A stretch of 64,000 bases of DNA from Okeania sp. KiyG1 (GTDB lineage: Bacteria; Cyanobacteriota; Cyanobacteriia; Cyanobacteriales; Microcoleaceae), in assembly GCF_014132355.1 (NCBI RefSeq), contig NZ_BLZO01000098.1:1-64000 (forward strand), read 5' to 3'. Shown piece by piece: positions 37,767 through 47,096 of the stretch. The position numbers and the translations under genes are program-made. The first letter of the stretch is position 1; each line of letters opens with the position of its first letter. Under the pieces are notes generated by a model. The model saw nothing but the letters and a program-made list of their open reading frames with translations, did not search any database and had not been told where the DNA came from.

Positions 37767-38834
37767 TTAGAAAATAGGTGTCAACAGAAAAGCACAACAA
37801 CTTTGATCTTTAATTCCCCATCCCACAATTTGCCCATGATTATTAATAGATCGTGCTTCCTTAAGAACCCAACCCGAGGACGGATCGATCAAATCATTTA
37901 GGTCTTGCATCTTATTAAGACTATCCCAAATAAAAGCTCTTTTAGCCCATCCTTCTTGCTCTGTATTTATTAGCTTGTCAGAATAACCAACTATTACACC
38001 AGAATCATTAATACTATGAGCTTCACTGTCAAAAAATTGTAAATTGACATTATTAGAAATAGTACCAAGGTCTTGAAATTCCTCACTGTTATTCCACAAG
38101 AAAGCTCGGTTATTGTGTTGAGGTACAGAATAAAAACCGATCGCTTGACCAGACGTATTAATATCTGAACCTAAAAAACCTGGTAATTCTTGGATATCTT
38201 TATCACTATTCCATATAAAAGCTTTGACGATTAAATCTGAAGAAACAGAATAGCCTGCTACTTGACCAGAATAGTTAATTGCGTATGCACTACTTTCTAT
38301 ATCATCAGAAATACTAAGATTTTGTATGCCTTTTGTCTCATCCCAAATAAAAGCTTTCCGTTGACCATTATTAGTGACAGAAAAACCTACTACTTGACCA
38401 GAATTATTAATACTATAAGCCTCACTCAAATTGTTACTTTTAGTATCAAGGTAATATATGCCTTTTGTCTTATCCCAAATAAAAGCTTTCCGTTGACCAC
38501 AATAATATTCAGAATAGCCAACTACTTGACCATATTCATTAATACTATAGGCACAGCTAGAATTATTACCAATAGTACCAATATCTTGCATACCTTCGTT
38601 AGAGTCCCATACAAAGGCTTGTTTTTGACCTATATCATTAATTGAATAACCGACTATTTGAGCAGAATCATTAATATCTTTAGCTACACTTATATCACCT
38701 CCAAGTGTTCCTAAGTCAGTCAGATAGTAGTAAGAAGCAGCAGTAGGATTTAATGGTTTTACACTGGGCATCAGTAATTGTGCTGAGACTTGGGATGGTT
38801 TAATTTTATGATTTATAGATAGAGGTAAAATCAT
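37767..38834 (-). CDS. HAF-repeat protein
   Basis: The 355 residues are made of about seven HAF repeats. Typical units are YLTDLGTLGGDISVAKDIND, IVGYSINDIGQKQAFVWDS and SINEYGQVVGYSEYYCGQRK. HAF proteins are thought to be exported beta-propeller-like proteins of unknown role. The N-terminus (MILPLSINHKIKPSQVSAQL) is not a clear signal peptide, so either the start is further upstream or export is by another route. No PEP-CTERM tail is seen. It stands alone between miniature elements and the tnpB region. Confidence 0.85.
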   Translation of the reverse strand: MILPLSINHKIKPSQVSAQLLMPSVKPLNPTAASYYYLTDLGTLGGDISVAKDINDSAQIVGYSINDIGQKQAFVWDSNEGMQDIGTIGNNSSCAYSINEYGQVVGYSEYYCGQRKAFIWDKTKGIYYLDTKSNNLSEAYSINNSGQVVGFSVTNNGQRKAFIWDETKGIQNLSISDDIESSAYAINYSGQVAGYSVSSDLIVKAFIWNSDKDIQELPGFLGSDINTSGQAIGFYSVPQHNNRAFLWNNSEEFQDLGTISNNVNLQFFDSEAHSINDSGVIVGYSDKLINTEQEGWAKRAFIWDSLNKMQDLNDLIDPSSGWVLKEARSINNHGQIVGWGIKDQSCCAFLLTPIF

Positions 38835-39763
38835 GGTTATTTGTTTTGTAATTTATTAGGGATTATCTACATTTTTGTGTCACTACTTATTAACCAAGAA
38901 TCAAAGAAGTAATTACGTTCAACTTCACGATAAATCAGCCATTTCTATTAGTTTCTTTTGATACATTTTTTTGGACACCATGAATATTGTTAACTTGAAA
39001 ATTCCATCACTCTACTTAAATAATATCATAAATTAATAAGATTTTTCTAGCTAGACTTACTGTATATATTTACTTAGTATTCATCAAACTAGCAATTATT
39101 TTAAATTGGTATTACCAAATCTTCATAAGATAAATTTGTCAAGAATATATAACTCTATATCAATTACAAGTATGCAATATTTCTAAATTTATAGTGGTAA
39201 TGTTCGATTTTACTTAAGCTTTGACATTCGGACGTGGCGAGCTATGCATTATTTATCTATACAATTTTTTTCGATAAATCTGTAAATTGAATTAGTATTT
39301 ATACATTCTTAAAAAGAGAAAAAGTATAACTTAAGTTAGTATGAAAAAAAAATTTTGTATAAGAAAAGACAAATTATGCTTAAGTATATAAACTTATTTG
39401 GAGAAAGTAAAACTTCTGGGAATGAAAAACTACTCTAACTTCAGAAATATTGTGGTATCAGATTTAAGTATTTTTGATAAGTTTTTAACATTAACTTTTA
39501 CTTCCAGTCTGAGACGAGAACATTAACCACCAAAAAACCAAGTAGAGCTGCAACTTCAGGACTGTTAAAATAGCAATGAAGTAGCCCTTATAGTAAACAA
39601 TAATTATGATAAGCTTTGAGGATTAACGAAATGTCCGGCAGAATTCCCTCATCCTCTGTAGGTTAGGGATGAATACCCGACCAACAAATAAACCGCAAAG
39701 CGTCCACATTTTGTCATCCTGTGTTATGATAATTGACCATCAACCCTAGTTCACCTGAAACTA
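38835..39763. other. long AT-rich intergenic region
   Basis: No gene is visible over about 900 bases. The right part (39600-39763) has palindromic GGGTAT/ATACCC-like sequence and probably forms the left end of the tnpB element starting at 39764. A TTCAC pentamer at 39751-39755 recurs just after that gene. Confidence 0.5.
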
Positions 39764-40999
39764 TTGTATAGAGCCATCAAAGTCAGAATCTATCCCAACC
39801 CTCAGCAGTGCCAAAAACTAACTCAAGTCATGGGGGCAGCCAGATGGCGGTGGAATTATGCTTTGAATTTGTCCAATCAAACTTACAAAGAAACAGGTAA
39901 AGGGTTAACTCAAATAGCTCTCAATCAAGTTTTACCATTACTCAAAAAATCAGAAGAAACTGCATGGCTAAAAGAGTGTTACTCACAAGTTTTGCAGTCC
40001 ACAACCCTGAACTTAACTAAAGCTTTCAAGAACTTTTTTGAAGGTAGAGCTAAATACCCAAGATTCAAGTCCTATCATGGCAGACAATCAGCCCAATATC
40101 CTCAGAACTGTCAGGTAGTGGAGAATGGGGTAAAAATCCCTCAAGTTGGAGTAATCAAAGCATCTATTCATCGGCTATTTGATGGTCAACTAAAAACCGT
40201 AACCATTACTAAAACACCAACCCGAAAGTATTACGCTTCATTGTTATTTGACACTAAACAAGAAACTCCGGAAGTGGTTGTTACAGGTAAGGTTATCGGT
40301 ATAGATTTAGGCTTAAAAGATTTTTGTATTACCCATAATGGAGAAAAAGTATCTAAATATGCTAATCCTAAACACTTCAAAAAACATCAAAAAAACTTAG
40401 CTCGAAAACAGGCTAAATTAGCCCGTAATAACATTGGGAGTAAATCAAGACAAAAAGCTCGTAAGCTAGTAGCTAGAGTTCACGAACGTATTAGCAATAC
40501 CCGCCAAGACTTTCTACATAAATTATCTAGAAAAATTGTCAATGATAATCAAGTAGTGGTTGTGGAGAATTTGAATATCAAGGGTATGGTTTGTAATCAT
40601 AACTTAGCTCAGGCTATTTCTGATGTGGGATGGGGAATGTTTATCAATTTTCTTGACTATAAACTACAGCAAAAAGGCGGTTTATTGGTTAAGATTGACC
40701 GTTTTTTCCCTAGCTCTAAAACTTGCTCTAACTGTCTGTATCAAATATCGGAGCTGCCATTAGATATGAGAGAATGGACTTGTCCGAGTTGTCGTACACA
40801 CCACGACAGAGATGAAAATGTGAGTAAAAACATTAGATCAGAAAACATTAGACAACTATACGGTCTTGGAAGGACTGCTGCTGTTCGCGCAGCGTCCCGT
40901 AGGGAAGGAGGGGAAGTAAGACCAAAAGGTGGGCGTAAGTCTGTCTTGAGGCATTCCCCTGTGAGTTCAGAAGCCCCACAACGTAGCAAGTTGAGGTAG
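39764..40999 (+). CDS. tnpB: TnpB, canonical RNA-guided nuclease of an IS605-type element
   Basis: The 411-residue protein starts at TTG 39764 (MYRAIKVRIYPNPQQCQKLT). The RuvC residues are in place: Asp in VIGIDLGLKDFC, Glu in VVVVENLNIKGM and the third Asp in HHDRDENVSKNI. A zinc ribbon (CSNC, CPSC) lies between the last two. TnpB cuts DNA guided by an RNA from the element's right end; that region probably overlaps the 3' coding tail, which is rich in RREGG and ends KLR. No tnpA is adjacent. The next gene begins seven bases later, so the insertion lies at its 5' edge. Confidence 0.93.
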   Translation: MYRAIKVRIYPNPQQCQKLTQVMGAARWRWNYALNLSNQTYKETGKGLTQIALNQVLPLLKKSEETAWLKECYSQVLQSTTLNLTKAFKNFFEGRAKYPRFKSYHGRQSAQYPQNCQVVENGVKIPQVGVIKASIHRLFDGQLKTVTITKTPTRKYYASLLFDTKQETPEVVVTGKVIGIDLGLKDFCITHNGEKVSKYANPKHFKKHQKNLARKQAKLARNNIGSKSRQKARKLVARVHERISNTRQDFLHKLSRKIVNDNQVVVVENLNIKGMVCNHNLAQAISDVGWGMFINFLDYKLQQKGGLLVKIDRFFPSSKTCSNCLYQISELPLDMREWTCPSCRTHHDRDENVSKNIRSENIRQLYGLGRTAAVRAASRREGGEVRPKGGRKSVLRHSPVSSEAPQRSKLR

Positions 41000-41006
41000 T
41001 TCACGA

Positions 41007-41450
41007 ATGTTGCACTTTCGGTATTCAACGTTAATTAATGCACCAGTTGAAGTTGTTTGGGAATTTCACGAACGTTCCGATATTTTGCAAATCCTGACAC
41101 CGCCATGGCAACCAGTCCAAATTATCCGTTGTCAAGGTGGACTAGAAATAGGAGCAATATCAGAATTTAAGATTTGGCTCGGTCCAATTCCTGTGAATTG
41201 GGTGGCCGAATATACGGAGCATGAAAAATATCGTCTGTTTACTGACGAACAAAAAGAAGGGCCAATGGCTAGCTGGACTCATCGTCATCAGTTTAGTGAA
41301 GAAGATGGTAAGACTAGGTTAACTGATGCGATCGCATTTTCTTTACCGGGAGATTGGTTAGCGGAATCTTTTTTAGGTTGGTGGGTAGATTCTCGACTAG
41401 AGGATATGTTTCGGTATAGACATGATGTTACTAAACGGGAATGCGAGTAG
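41007..41450 (+). CDS. SRPBCC (START-like) family protein
   Basis: The 147-residue protein has the helix-grip pattern of the SRPBCC superfamily. It opens with STLINAPVEVVWEFHERSDI and LTPPWQPVQII, includes EFKIWLGPIPVNWVAEYTEH and ends with the long helix WWVDSRLEDMFRYRHDVTKR. Cyanobacterial relatives are often annotated as cyclase or ligand-binding proteins; the ligand is unknown. It begins only seven bases after the tnpB stop, so a mobile element may now supply its leader. Confidence 0.88.
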   Translation: MLHFRYSTLINAPVEVVWEFHERSDILQILTPPWQPVQIIRCQGGLEIGAISEFKIWLGPIPVNWVAEYTEHEKYRLFTDEQKEGPMASWTHRHQFSEEDGKTRLTDAIAFSLPGDWLAESFLGWWVDSRLEDMFRYRHDVTKRECE

Positions 41451-41719
41451 GGGAGTAGGGAGTGAGGGAGTGGGAGAGTGAGGGAGTAGGGGAGAAGTAA
41501 AGATCGGAATAATTATAGCAATGGGCGCTGGTATATTTACAAATTGCAGAAGAGGCCAAATAGCTAAAATTCTTATATTGTCGGCAATTTATTTCCCTGT
41601 ATTTGTTCTTAGAAACTATTTACAAAAAAATCAAACCGAAAGAGAGCATTGACTTAATCAACGAATAACGATATAATACGTTAAAAAGCATACCATTAGA
41701 TAGAGTGCCCTCAATCTCT

Positions 41720-42838
41720 ATGAAATCCATCAGAACCAAACTCAAATTAAATAATCAACAAAAAACTCTGATGGCTCAACATGCAGGTTATAGTAGATGG
41801 TGCTACAACTGGGGTTTAAGTCTATGGAATGCTGCATATATTGATGGTTACAAGCCCAACTCTCGTAAACTCAGAGAGGTTTTTACCAATCACACCAAAC
41901 CACTCTACCCCTGGATGAAAAACTTATCATCTAAAGTTTACCAATATGCTTTTATTAACTTGGGTGAAGCATTTAAGAGGTTCTTCCAAGGCTTAGGTAA
42001 ACGCCCAAGGTTTAAAAAGAAAGGGAAGTCTGATTCATTCACCATAGATAATTGTGGAAAACCAATAGAATTAAATGGATGGAATCACAAATTACCTTTT
42101 ATTGGTATAGTCAAAACTTATGAACCAATTGAAGCAACAACAAAAAAAATAACAATCAGCAGACAAGCTGGTGATTGGTATTTAAGTTGCAGCTATGAAT
42201 TTACTCCGACCTCAACACCAAAAACCACAGAAGTTGTAGGTGTAGATTTAGGAATTAAGACACTAGCAACACTAAGTACAGGTGAAGTATTCAAGAGTAT
42301 TAAGCCTTACAAAAAAGCGCAAAACAGACTGGCTAAATTACAACGACAACTGAGTAAGAAAGTTAAGCATTCAAGGAATTGGTACAAAGCAGTAGTCAAG
42401 CTAGCCAAACAACATAGACGAGTAGCTAATATCCGTAAAGATGCACTTGATAAATTGACAACTTACTTAGCCAAAAACCACGGCACTGTTGTGATAGAAG
42501 ACCTAAATGTGTCCGGAATGTTAGCCAACCATAAGCTAGCCAAATCAGTTAGCAGATAGTGATTTTATGAATTTAGAAGACAGCTAGAATACAAGTGTCA
42601 ATGGTACGGCTGTGAATTAGTAATAGTTGATAGATTTTTTCCATCATCAAAAACTTGCTCTAATTGTGGTCATGTACAGGATATGCCTTTGAATGTCAGA
42701 ACTTATGACTGCCCAGAATGTGGTTTATCCATTGAGAGAGACTGGAATGCCTCAATTAATTTAAGAGATGCGGTCGGCTTGACCGTCAATGCCTGTGGAC
42801 GGAGTGCTGCCGACAGTTCCGGTGGAAGCAGGAAGTAA
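41720..42838 (+). pseudogene. tnpB: tnpB pseudogene with adjacent TAG TGA stops
   Basis: The frame runs MKSIRTKLKLNNQQKTLMAQ to HKLAKSVSR, hits TAG TGA at 42557-42562, and then continues in the same frame as FYEFRRQLEYKCQ to the natural stop at 42836. The catalytic motifs are kept: VVGVDLGIKTLA, VVIEDLNVSGM, the zinc ribbon CSNC/CPEC and ERDWNASINL. The two stops fit an inserted A before GATAGTG and a lost G after it, which cancel each other. It is a different lineage from the tnpB at 39764. The hairpin AATGTCACGCTATGTGACGT follows at 42846-42865. Confidence 0.85.
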
Positions 42839-43028
42839 ACATTAAAATGTCACGCTATGTGACGTTTTATGTAGGTTTTATGAAGCAGTTGTTAAGAACA
42901 ATAGCTCTACTACTAGGTATAATAGCTCTTTTTAGTATCAACTAGACGGGGTTTCTTGCACAATTGCTACTCAAACCCCAAGCATTGTAAACTTTAAATT
43001 AATTGTCTGATCCTGGAGCCTAACAAAG

Positions 43029-43991
43029 ATGTCCTTTGATATTGAGTCTGCTCGCAATATTTTTCCCAAAACACTTTCTGCGGATGTGGTGCCTGCGACA
43101 CTCGCCCGCTTCAACCAGTTGATTGTGGAAGACAAACTAGCACTGATCTGGTTTGCCTATCTGGAAATGGGGAAGACATTGTCAATCTCGACCCCCGAGC
43201 CTGTGAATATGCAATTTGTCAGCAGTACCCTTAGTCAGATCAGGCTGATGAGTTTTAGTGAGCAATCGCAATTAATGTTTGACCTAGCTAGCCGGACAGA
43301 CCGACCCATCTGCCGTCTCTACGCTACCTGGTCAGTGAACATCAAACTCGGCTTCTGGTTCCAATTGGGCAAATGGATGGAAGAGGGTCTTGTAACCCCT
43401 ATTCCTAGGGAATATAAGCTTTCAGCCAACGCATCGGCAGTCCTTCAAGCCATTCGAGTTGTCGATCCAGGTCAACAAATTACAATTCTGCGTAATGCAG
43501 TGGTGGATATGGGCTTTGAACCATCAGAGTTGGGTGCCTACAGCCCGGTGGCGGAGCCCTTGGTTGCTCCCAAAGCCATGGCCGAGCGCACTCCAATTAC
43601 AGCCATTCCCGGTGTTGAGAGCCAGATCGTTTTGCAGTACATGGATAACCTGAATGCCAATGACTTTGATGCGCTGATCCAACTCTTTGCCCCAGATGGG
43701 GCCCTGCAACCGCCGTTCCAACGCCCGGTTGTGGGACATAATGCCCTATTGCGCTTTTTCCGGGAGGATTGCCAAAACATAAGATTGCTGCCTGAACGGG
43801 GTATAACAGAGCCTGACGAAGAAGGCTACACTCGAATTAAGGTAACAGGCCAAGTACAAACCCCATGGTTTGGCCATGATGTGGGCATGAATGTAGCATG
43901 GCGATTCCTGCTTAATCCAGAGAACAAGATTTTCTTTGTGGCCATTGATTTACTTGCTTCTGCTCAGGAGTTGCTGAACCTGGCATCTTAG
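43029..43991 (+). CDS. ocp: orange carotenoid protein
   Basis: The 320-residue photoprotective carotenoid protein of the phycobilisome has an all-helical N-terminal domain (residues 1-165) and a C-terminal NTF2-like domain (about 196-315). Tyr44 and Trp110 match the known carotenoid contacts. Arg155 matches the interdomain salt-bridge residue, with a partner Glu in FFREDC. Tyr204 and Trp291 take the places of the C-terminal pigment contacts Tyr201 and Trp288. It quenches phycobilisome energy under strong blue light. No frp gene lies nearby. It is flanked by tnpB genes and looks richer in G and C than they are. Confidence 0.97.
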   Translation: MSFDIESARNIFPKTLSADVVPATLARFNQLIVEDKLALIWFAYLEMGKTLSISTPEPVNMQFVSSTLSQIRLMSFSEQSQLMFDLASRTDRPICRLYATWSVNIKLGFWFQLGKWMEEGLVTPIPREYKLSANASAVLQAIRVVDPGQQITILRNAVVDMGFEPSELGAYSPVAEPLVAPKAMAERTPITAIPGVESQIVLQYMDNLNANDFDALIQLFAPDGALQPPFQRPVVGHNALLRFFREDCQNIRLLPERGITEPDEEGYTRIKVTGQVQTPWFGHDVGMNVAWRFLLNPENKIFFVAIDLLASAQELLNLAS

Positions 43992-44167
43992 CTTGACCTC
44001 TCATCGGTTCGGGTGCAGCTTCTGTCTGTGATGTCTCAGATAATGCGCTCGACTCTATCAAGGGTGATTAACTGTTAAACTTAAACTGTAGAAAATAGTT
44101 GTAAAATTTACACTCATTGTTGTAATATTAAACAGGTACAGGACTTAAGATGAATTATAGTGGGTGA

Positions 44168-45544
44168 ATGCGACTTGTTGACAGACATATTATTAACCGA
44201 ACACATCGGTATTGGCAGGTGTGTGATGAGTTAGCCTTTAAGTCGAAAAACTTGTACAATTTAGCTAACTATTATTGTCGTCAGCATTTTTTCAGGTCCT
44301 CAAAAAGTCTGGATTTAACGAAACTATACCACGCCACCAAAGATAGCGATGCCTATAGATCATTACCAACTAAAGTATCAAAACAAATAATCAAATGTTT
44401 GGTTGCAACTTGGCGTGGTTATTTTCAGGCAATCAAAGAATGGTCAAAACATCCAGGGAAGTTTTTAGGTAAACCTAAAATACCAAAGTATAAGGACAAA
44501 ACCAAAGGTAGAAATGTAGTTATATATTCAAAGGAATCAGTCTATAAAGCCCCTCTCAAAGATGGTATTTGTCACTTATCCATGAGTGATATCAAAATAC
44601 CTGTAGTTGTGGAAACTGTAATCGAAGTCAGGATAGTACCTGCTACTAGCTGCTATATAATTGAAGTAGTCTATGAAAAAACACTTCAGCCACAAATACA
44701 CTCAACATCTGTAGCCGGAATAGACTTAGGGATTGACAGATTAGTTGCTCTATCTACAAACAAGCCTGGTGTTAAGCCGATGCTTGTTAATGGGAAGCCA
44801 CTAAAAAGTGTTAATCAGCTTTACAACAAGCGTAAAGCTAAGTACCAAAGTCATCTCAAAGGCAACAGAAAAACTAGCCGTAAGATTGAGGCGTTAACCT
44901 ATCACCGAAATCGTTTTGTGGAGAATTATCTGCATAACACCAGTAAATTAGTTGTCAATTATTTAGTGACTAATAATATTGGTACTGTAGTCATAGGAAA
45001 AAATGAGAACTGGAAACAATGTGCAGATATAGGCAAAAAAAACAATCAAAACTTTACCCAAATACCCCACTCAAAGCTAATTCAACAGATAACTTATAAA
45101 TGTCAACTAGCTGGGATCAAAGTCATTGAAACGGAAGAAAGTTACACCAGTAAAACTTCTGCACTTGACCTAGAATTGCCATGTCAGCAGGAAAATTATG
45201 TGGGAAAACGAGTCAAACGTGGTTTATTCAGAAGTGCAACAGGTAAAGTGATTAATGCCGATATTAATGGCAGTATATGCGATAATCAGAAAGAAATTCC
45301 CAGGGGCTTTTACTGTCGAGGGAATAGTGAGCTGTGCCGAGAGCGCCTGTATTGGTTAATCCAATATCAAGATAAAAGCTCAGATCGATTTTCTACAGTT
45401 TTTTTCGTACGGTCTCACCGCTCTCTTGATCGGCGTTCCCATGGTGAGGAGAGCGCTCTTATCAGAGCCGCTCCGCTGTTAGCGCAGCTTTGCGAAGCGC
45501 AAACGCCGGGTTCCGACCGCGCCTGCGCACAGCGCTATAACTAG
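44168..45544 (+). CDS. tnpB: TnpB of the SYTS type, C-terminal frameshift
   Basis: It starts MRLVDRHIINRTHRYWQVCD. The first RuvC Asp is in AGIDLGIDRLVALS. The usual Glu motif reads VVIGKNENWKQ, so the canonical Glu is absent; EESYTSKTSALD lies where the zinc ribbon would be and has no Cys pairs. The last Asp is in NADINGS. After that the native frame (YAIIRKKFPGAFTVEGI, ending CIG at about 45360) is lost by a one-base shift, and the ORF continues in a wrong frame to 45544. It is the same subfamily as the relic at 18877-20128. It may be an alternative-site nuclease or a dead guide-RNA binder. Confidence 0.85.
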   Translation: MRLVDRHIINRTHRYWQVCDELAFKSKNLYNLANYYCRQHFFRSSKSLDLTKLYHATKDSDAYRSLPTKVSKQIIKCLVATWRGYFQAIKEWSKHPGKFLGKPKIPKYKDKTKGRNVVIYSKESVYKAPLKDGICHLSMSDIKIPVVVETVIEVRIVPATSCYIIEVVYEKTLQPQIHSTSVAGIDLGIDRLVALSTNKPGVKPMLVNGKPLKSVNQLYNKRKAKYQSHLKGNRKTSRKIEALTYHRNRFVENYLHNTSKLVVNYLVTNNIGTVVIGKNENWKQCADIGKKNNQNFTQIPHSKLIQQITYKCQLAGIKVIETEESYTSKTSALDLELPCQQENYVGKRVKRGLFRSATGKVINADINGSICDNQKEIPRGFYCRGNSELCRERLYWLIQYQDKSSDRFSTVFFVRSHRSLDRRSHGEESALIRAAPLLAQLCEAQTPGSDRACAQRYN

Positions 45545-45664
45545 CGATTAGCTTTTAGCATTTCCGTTCCGGTATGCTTTGCAAACGCGCACATTTACTG
45601 CTAACTGCCGATGGCCGATCGCTTACTTAAATGCAAAATAGCTTATCAATTTACTTATTAATTA

Positions 45665-46345
45665 TTAATTGTTGAATGTAGCTTGTTGTTGATTTGATAT
45701 TGTAGAAGTATCTGCTGTTAATAAAGGTGAACGTACAGACAAATAAATTAATGGACCTAAAAGTGGAACTAATGCTATCCAATACCACGGAGATTTTTTC
45801 ATTCCTCGCCTACTCATATCATCTTCTAACAAAGTGGGAAATAATAGACACAACAGACAAAAATCTAAACTCATTACATGAATAAATCTACTGGTTTGCC
45901 ACTGTTGAATAAAATCTCCCCAGTCGCCATTTGTCAAACCGTATATTAGTAATAAAATTGTACCTACTGTTAAAGCAATTCCTAAAATTCGAGAATCTAA
46001 AATATTTAAAAATAAGTTCTTTTTTCCTGAGAAATTTGGATTAGGTTGACGCCATCCTAAATAGGGTAAAATAGCAAATGCTCCGACTCCAAATGATAAT
46101 GTCGAAAATAACCAAGCTGGTGTTTTTTGTCCTCTGCCATCAAAGAACATTAAACAACTGTAAATCAACGGCCATATTCCCATAATATTGAATAGAGATA
46201 CAATCAACGGATTGATATTTTCCCATTGACCTGTTGATAATTTTTGGATTAATTCTAAAGTATCTGGTTGGTCAGGAGGTGCTAGCATAAATGCGTAAGT
46301 GCTAAACCCAATCCAAAGTAACCACAAAGCTATTTTTTTTAACAT
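45665..46345 (-). CDS. conserved multi-pass membrane protein
   Basis: The 226 residues contain about six hydrophobic helices, for example ALWLLWIGFSTYAFML, FNIMGIWPLIYSCLMFF, LGIALTVGTILLLIYGL and WYWIALVPLLGPLIYLSVRS. The loop YLGWRQPNPNFSG and the final RSPL motif look conserved. I recognise it as a type shared by cyanobacteria and plants but cannot name a function. It ends in a polar tail (STISNQQQATFNN). No partner is adjacent; the InrS-like gene downstream is also on the minus strand but 300 bases away. Confidence 0.7.
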   Translation of the reverse strand: MLKKIALWLLWIGFSTYAFMLAPPDQPDTLELIQKLSTGQWENINPLIVSLFNIMGIWPLIYSCLMFFDGRGQKTPAWLFSTLSFGVGAFAILPYLGWRQPNPNFSGKKNLFLNILDSRILGIALTVGTILLLIYGLTNGDWGDFIQQWQTSRFIHVMSLDFCLLCLLFPTLLEDDMSRRGMKKSPWYWIALVPLLGPLIYLSVRSPLLTADTSTISNQQQATFNN

Positions 46346-46644
46346 AAGTTGTTTGATGAAATCTTTTTCTTGCTTTGTTGAAAAGTCAAATTATTTGATG
46401 GAATATGATGAAATTTACTGTTGATTTTGCAGCTAATCGATAACTTAATTTTCTAGTCAAACCATTGATTTAATTTTAGTGGATAAAGGTCATTTCAGTT
46501 ATCAGTTATCAGTTATCAGTTATCACTAATCCTGCAATAAGGAGGCTTGAAATATGGAATATTCTATTTTTTTTTGTCCCCTTAAAAGGGGAGGCTTTAC
46601 ACCAAAATTTTTCGGTAAAAAATTATCCGAAAAAACATAATAAA

Positions 46645-47016
46645 TCAAGGTAAAAATCTATCTAAAGCTGACTTTAAAGCTTCAACTTCAACATCAATAT
46701 CTCCATCTTGAGTTGCCCGGGAAATACAATCAGATAAATGGTTATCTAAAACCATACGAGCGACTCGGTCCAAAGCACCACGAACTGCAGCTATTTGTAC
46801 TAAGACATCAGGACAAGGACGACTATCTTTGATCATAGTTTTAATTCCTCTAACGTGCCCTTCAATTCTTGATAATCTATTCACTAGACGTTGTAGGGAT
46901 TCTTCACTATGAACATGAGGATGAGCAGAAGAGTGGTGGCTATGTTCCGAATTTGACTCTGCCTTGGCTTGATTATGAGGTAACTGTTCTTTTTGTTGTT
47001 CCTGAGATAACACCAT
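46645..47016 (-). CDS. InrS-like CsoR/RcnR family metal-sensing repressor
   Basis: A 123-residue all-helical DNA-binding repressor whose metal ligands match InrS-type nickel sensors: Cys68 (SRPCPD) with His93 and Cys97 (DNHLSDC). A His-rich N-terminus (HSHHSSAHPHVH) may assist metal capture. The frame is open to 47073, but ATG 47016 (MVLSQEQQKE) is preferred. The extra stretch would be hydrophobic, and the dyad at 47040-47066 lies just upstream of 47016. It is divergent from the HtrA gene and probably controls itself or that neighbour. Confidence 0.88.
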   Translation of the reverse strand: MVLSQEQQKEQLPHNQAKAESNSEHSHHSSAHPHVHSEESLQRLVNRLSRIEGHVRGIKTMIKDSRPCPDVLVQIAAVRGALDRVARMVLDNHLSDCISRATQDGDIDVEVEALKSALDRFLP

Positions 47017-47039
47017 AGATTTTGAGTATAATATAGTTA

Positions 47040-47066
47040 GGATTAGGGTTATTATAACACCAATCC
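47040..47066. promoter_or_regulatory. candidate metalloregulator operator
   Basis: A 27-base dyad with 11 of 13 possible pairs: GGATTAGGGTTAT and its partner ATAACACCAATCC meet at the centre. It lies between the divergent starts of the InrS-like gene (47016) and the HtrA gene (47097). Its position suggests autoregulation. Confidence 0.55.
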
Positions 47067-47096
47067 CACTCAATTAGTCAATCAAACTTTAATGCT

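Noticed and set aside
45361-45544. C-terminal tail of the TnpB at 44168
   Set aside because: It is read in a wrong frame after a one-base shift; the native frame ends at about 45360.
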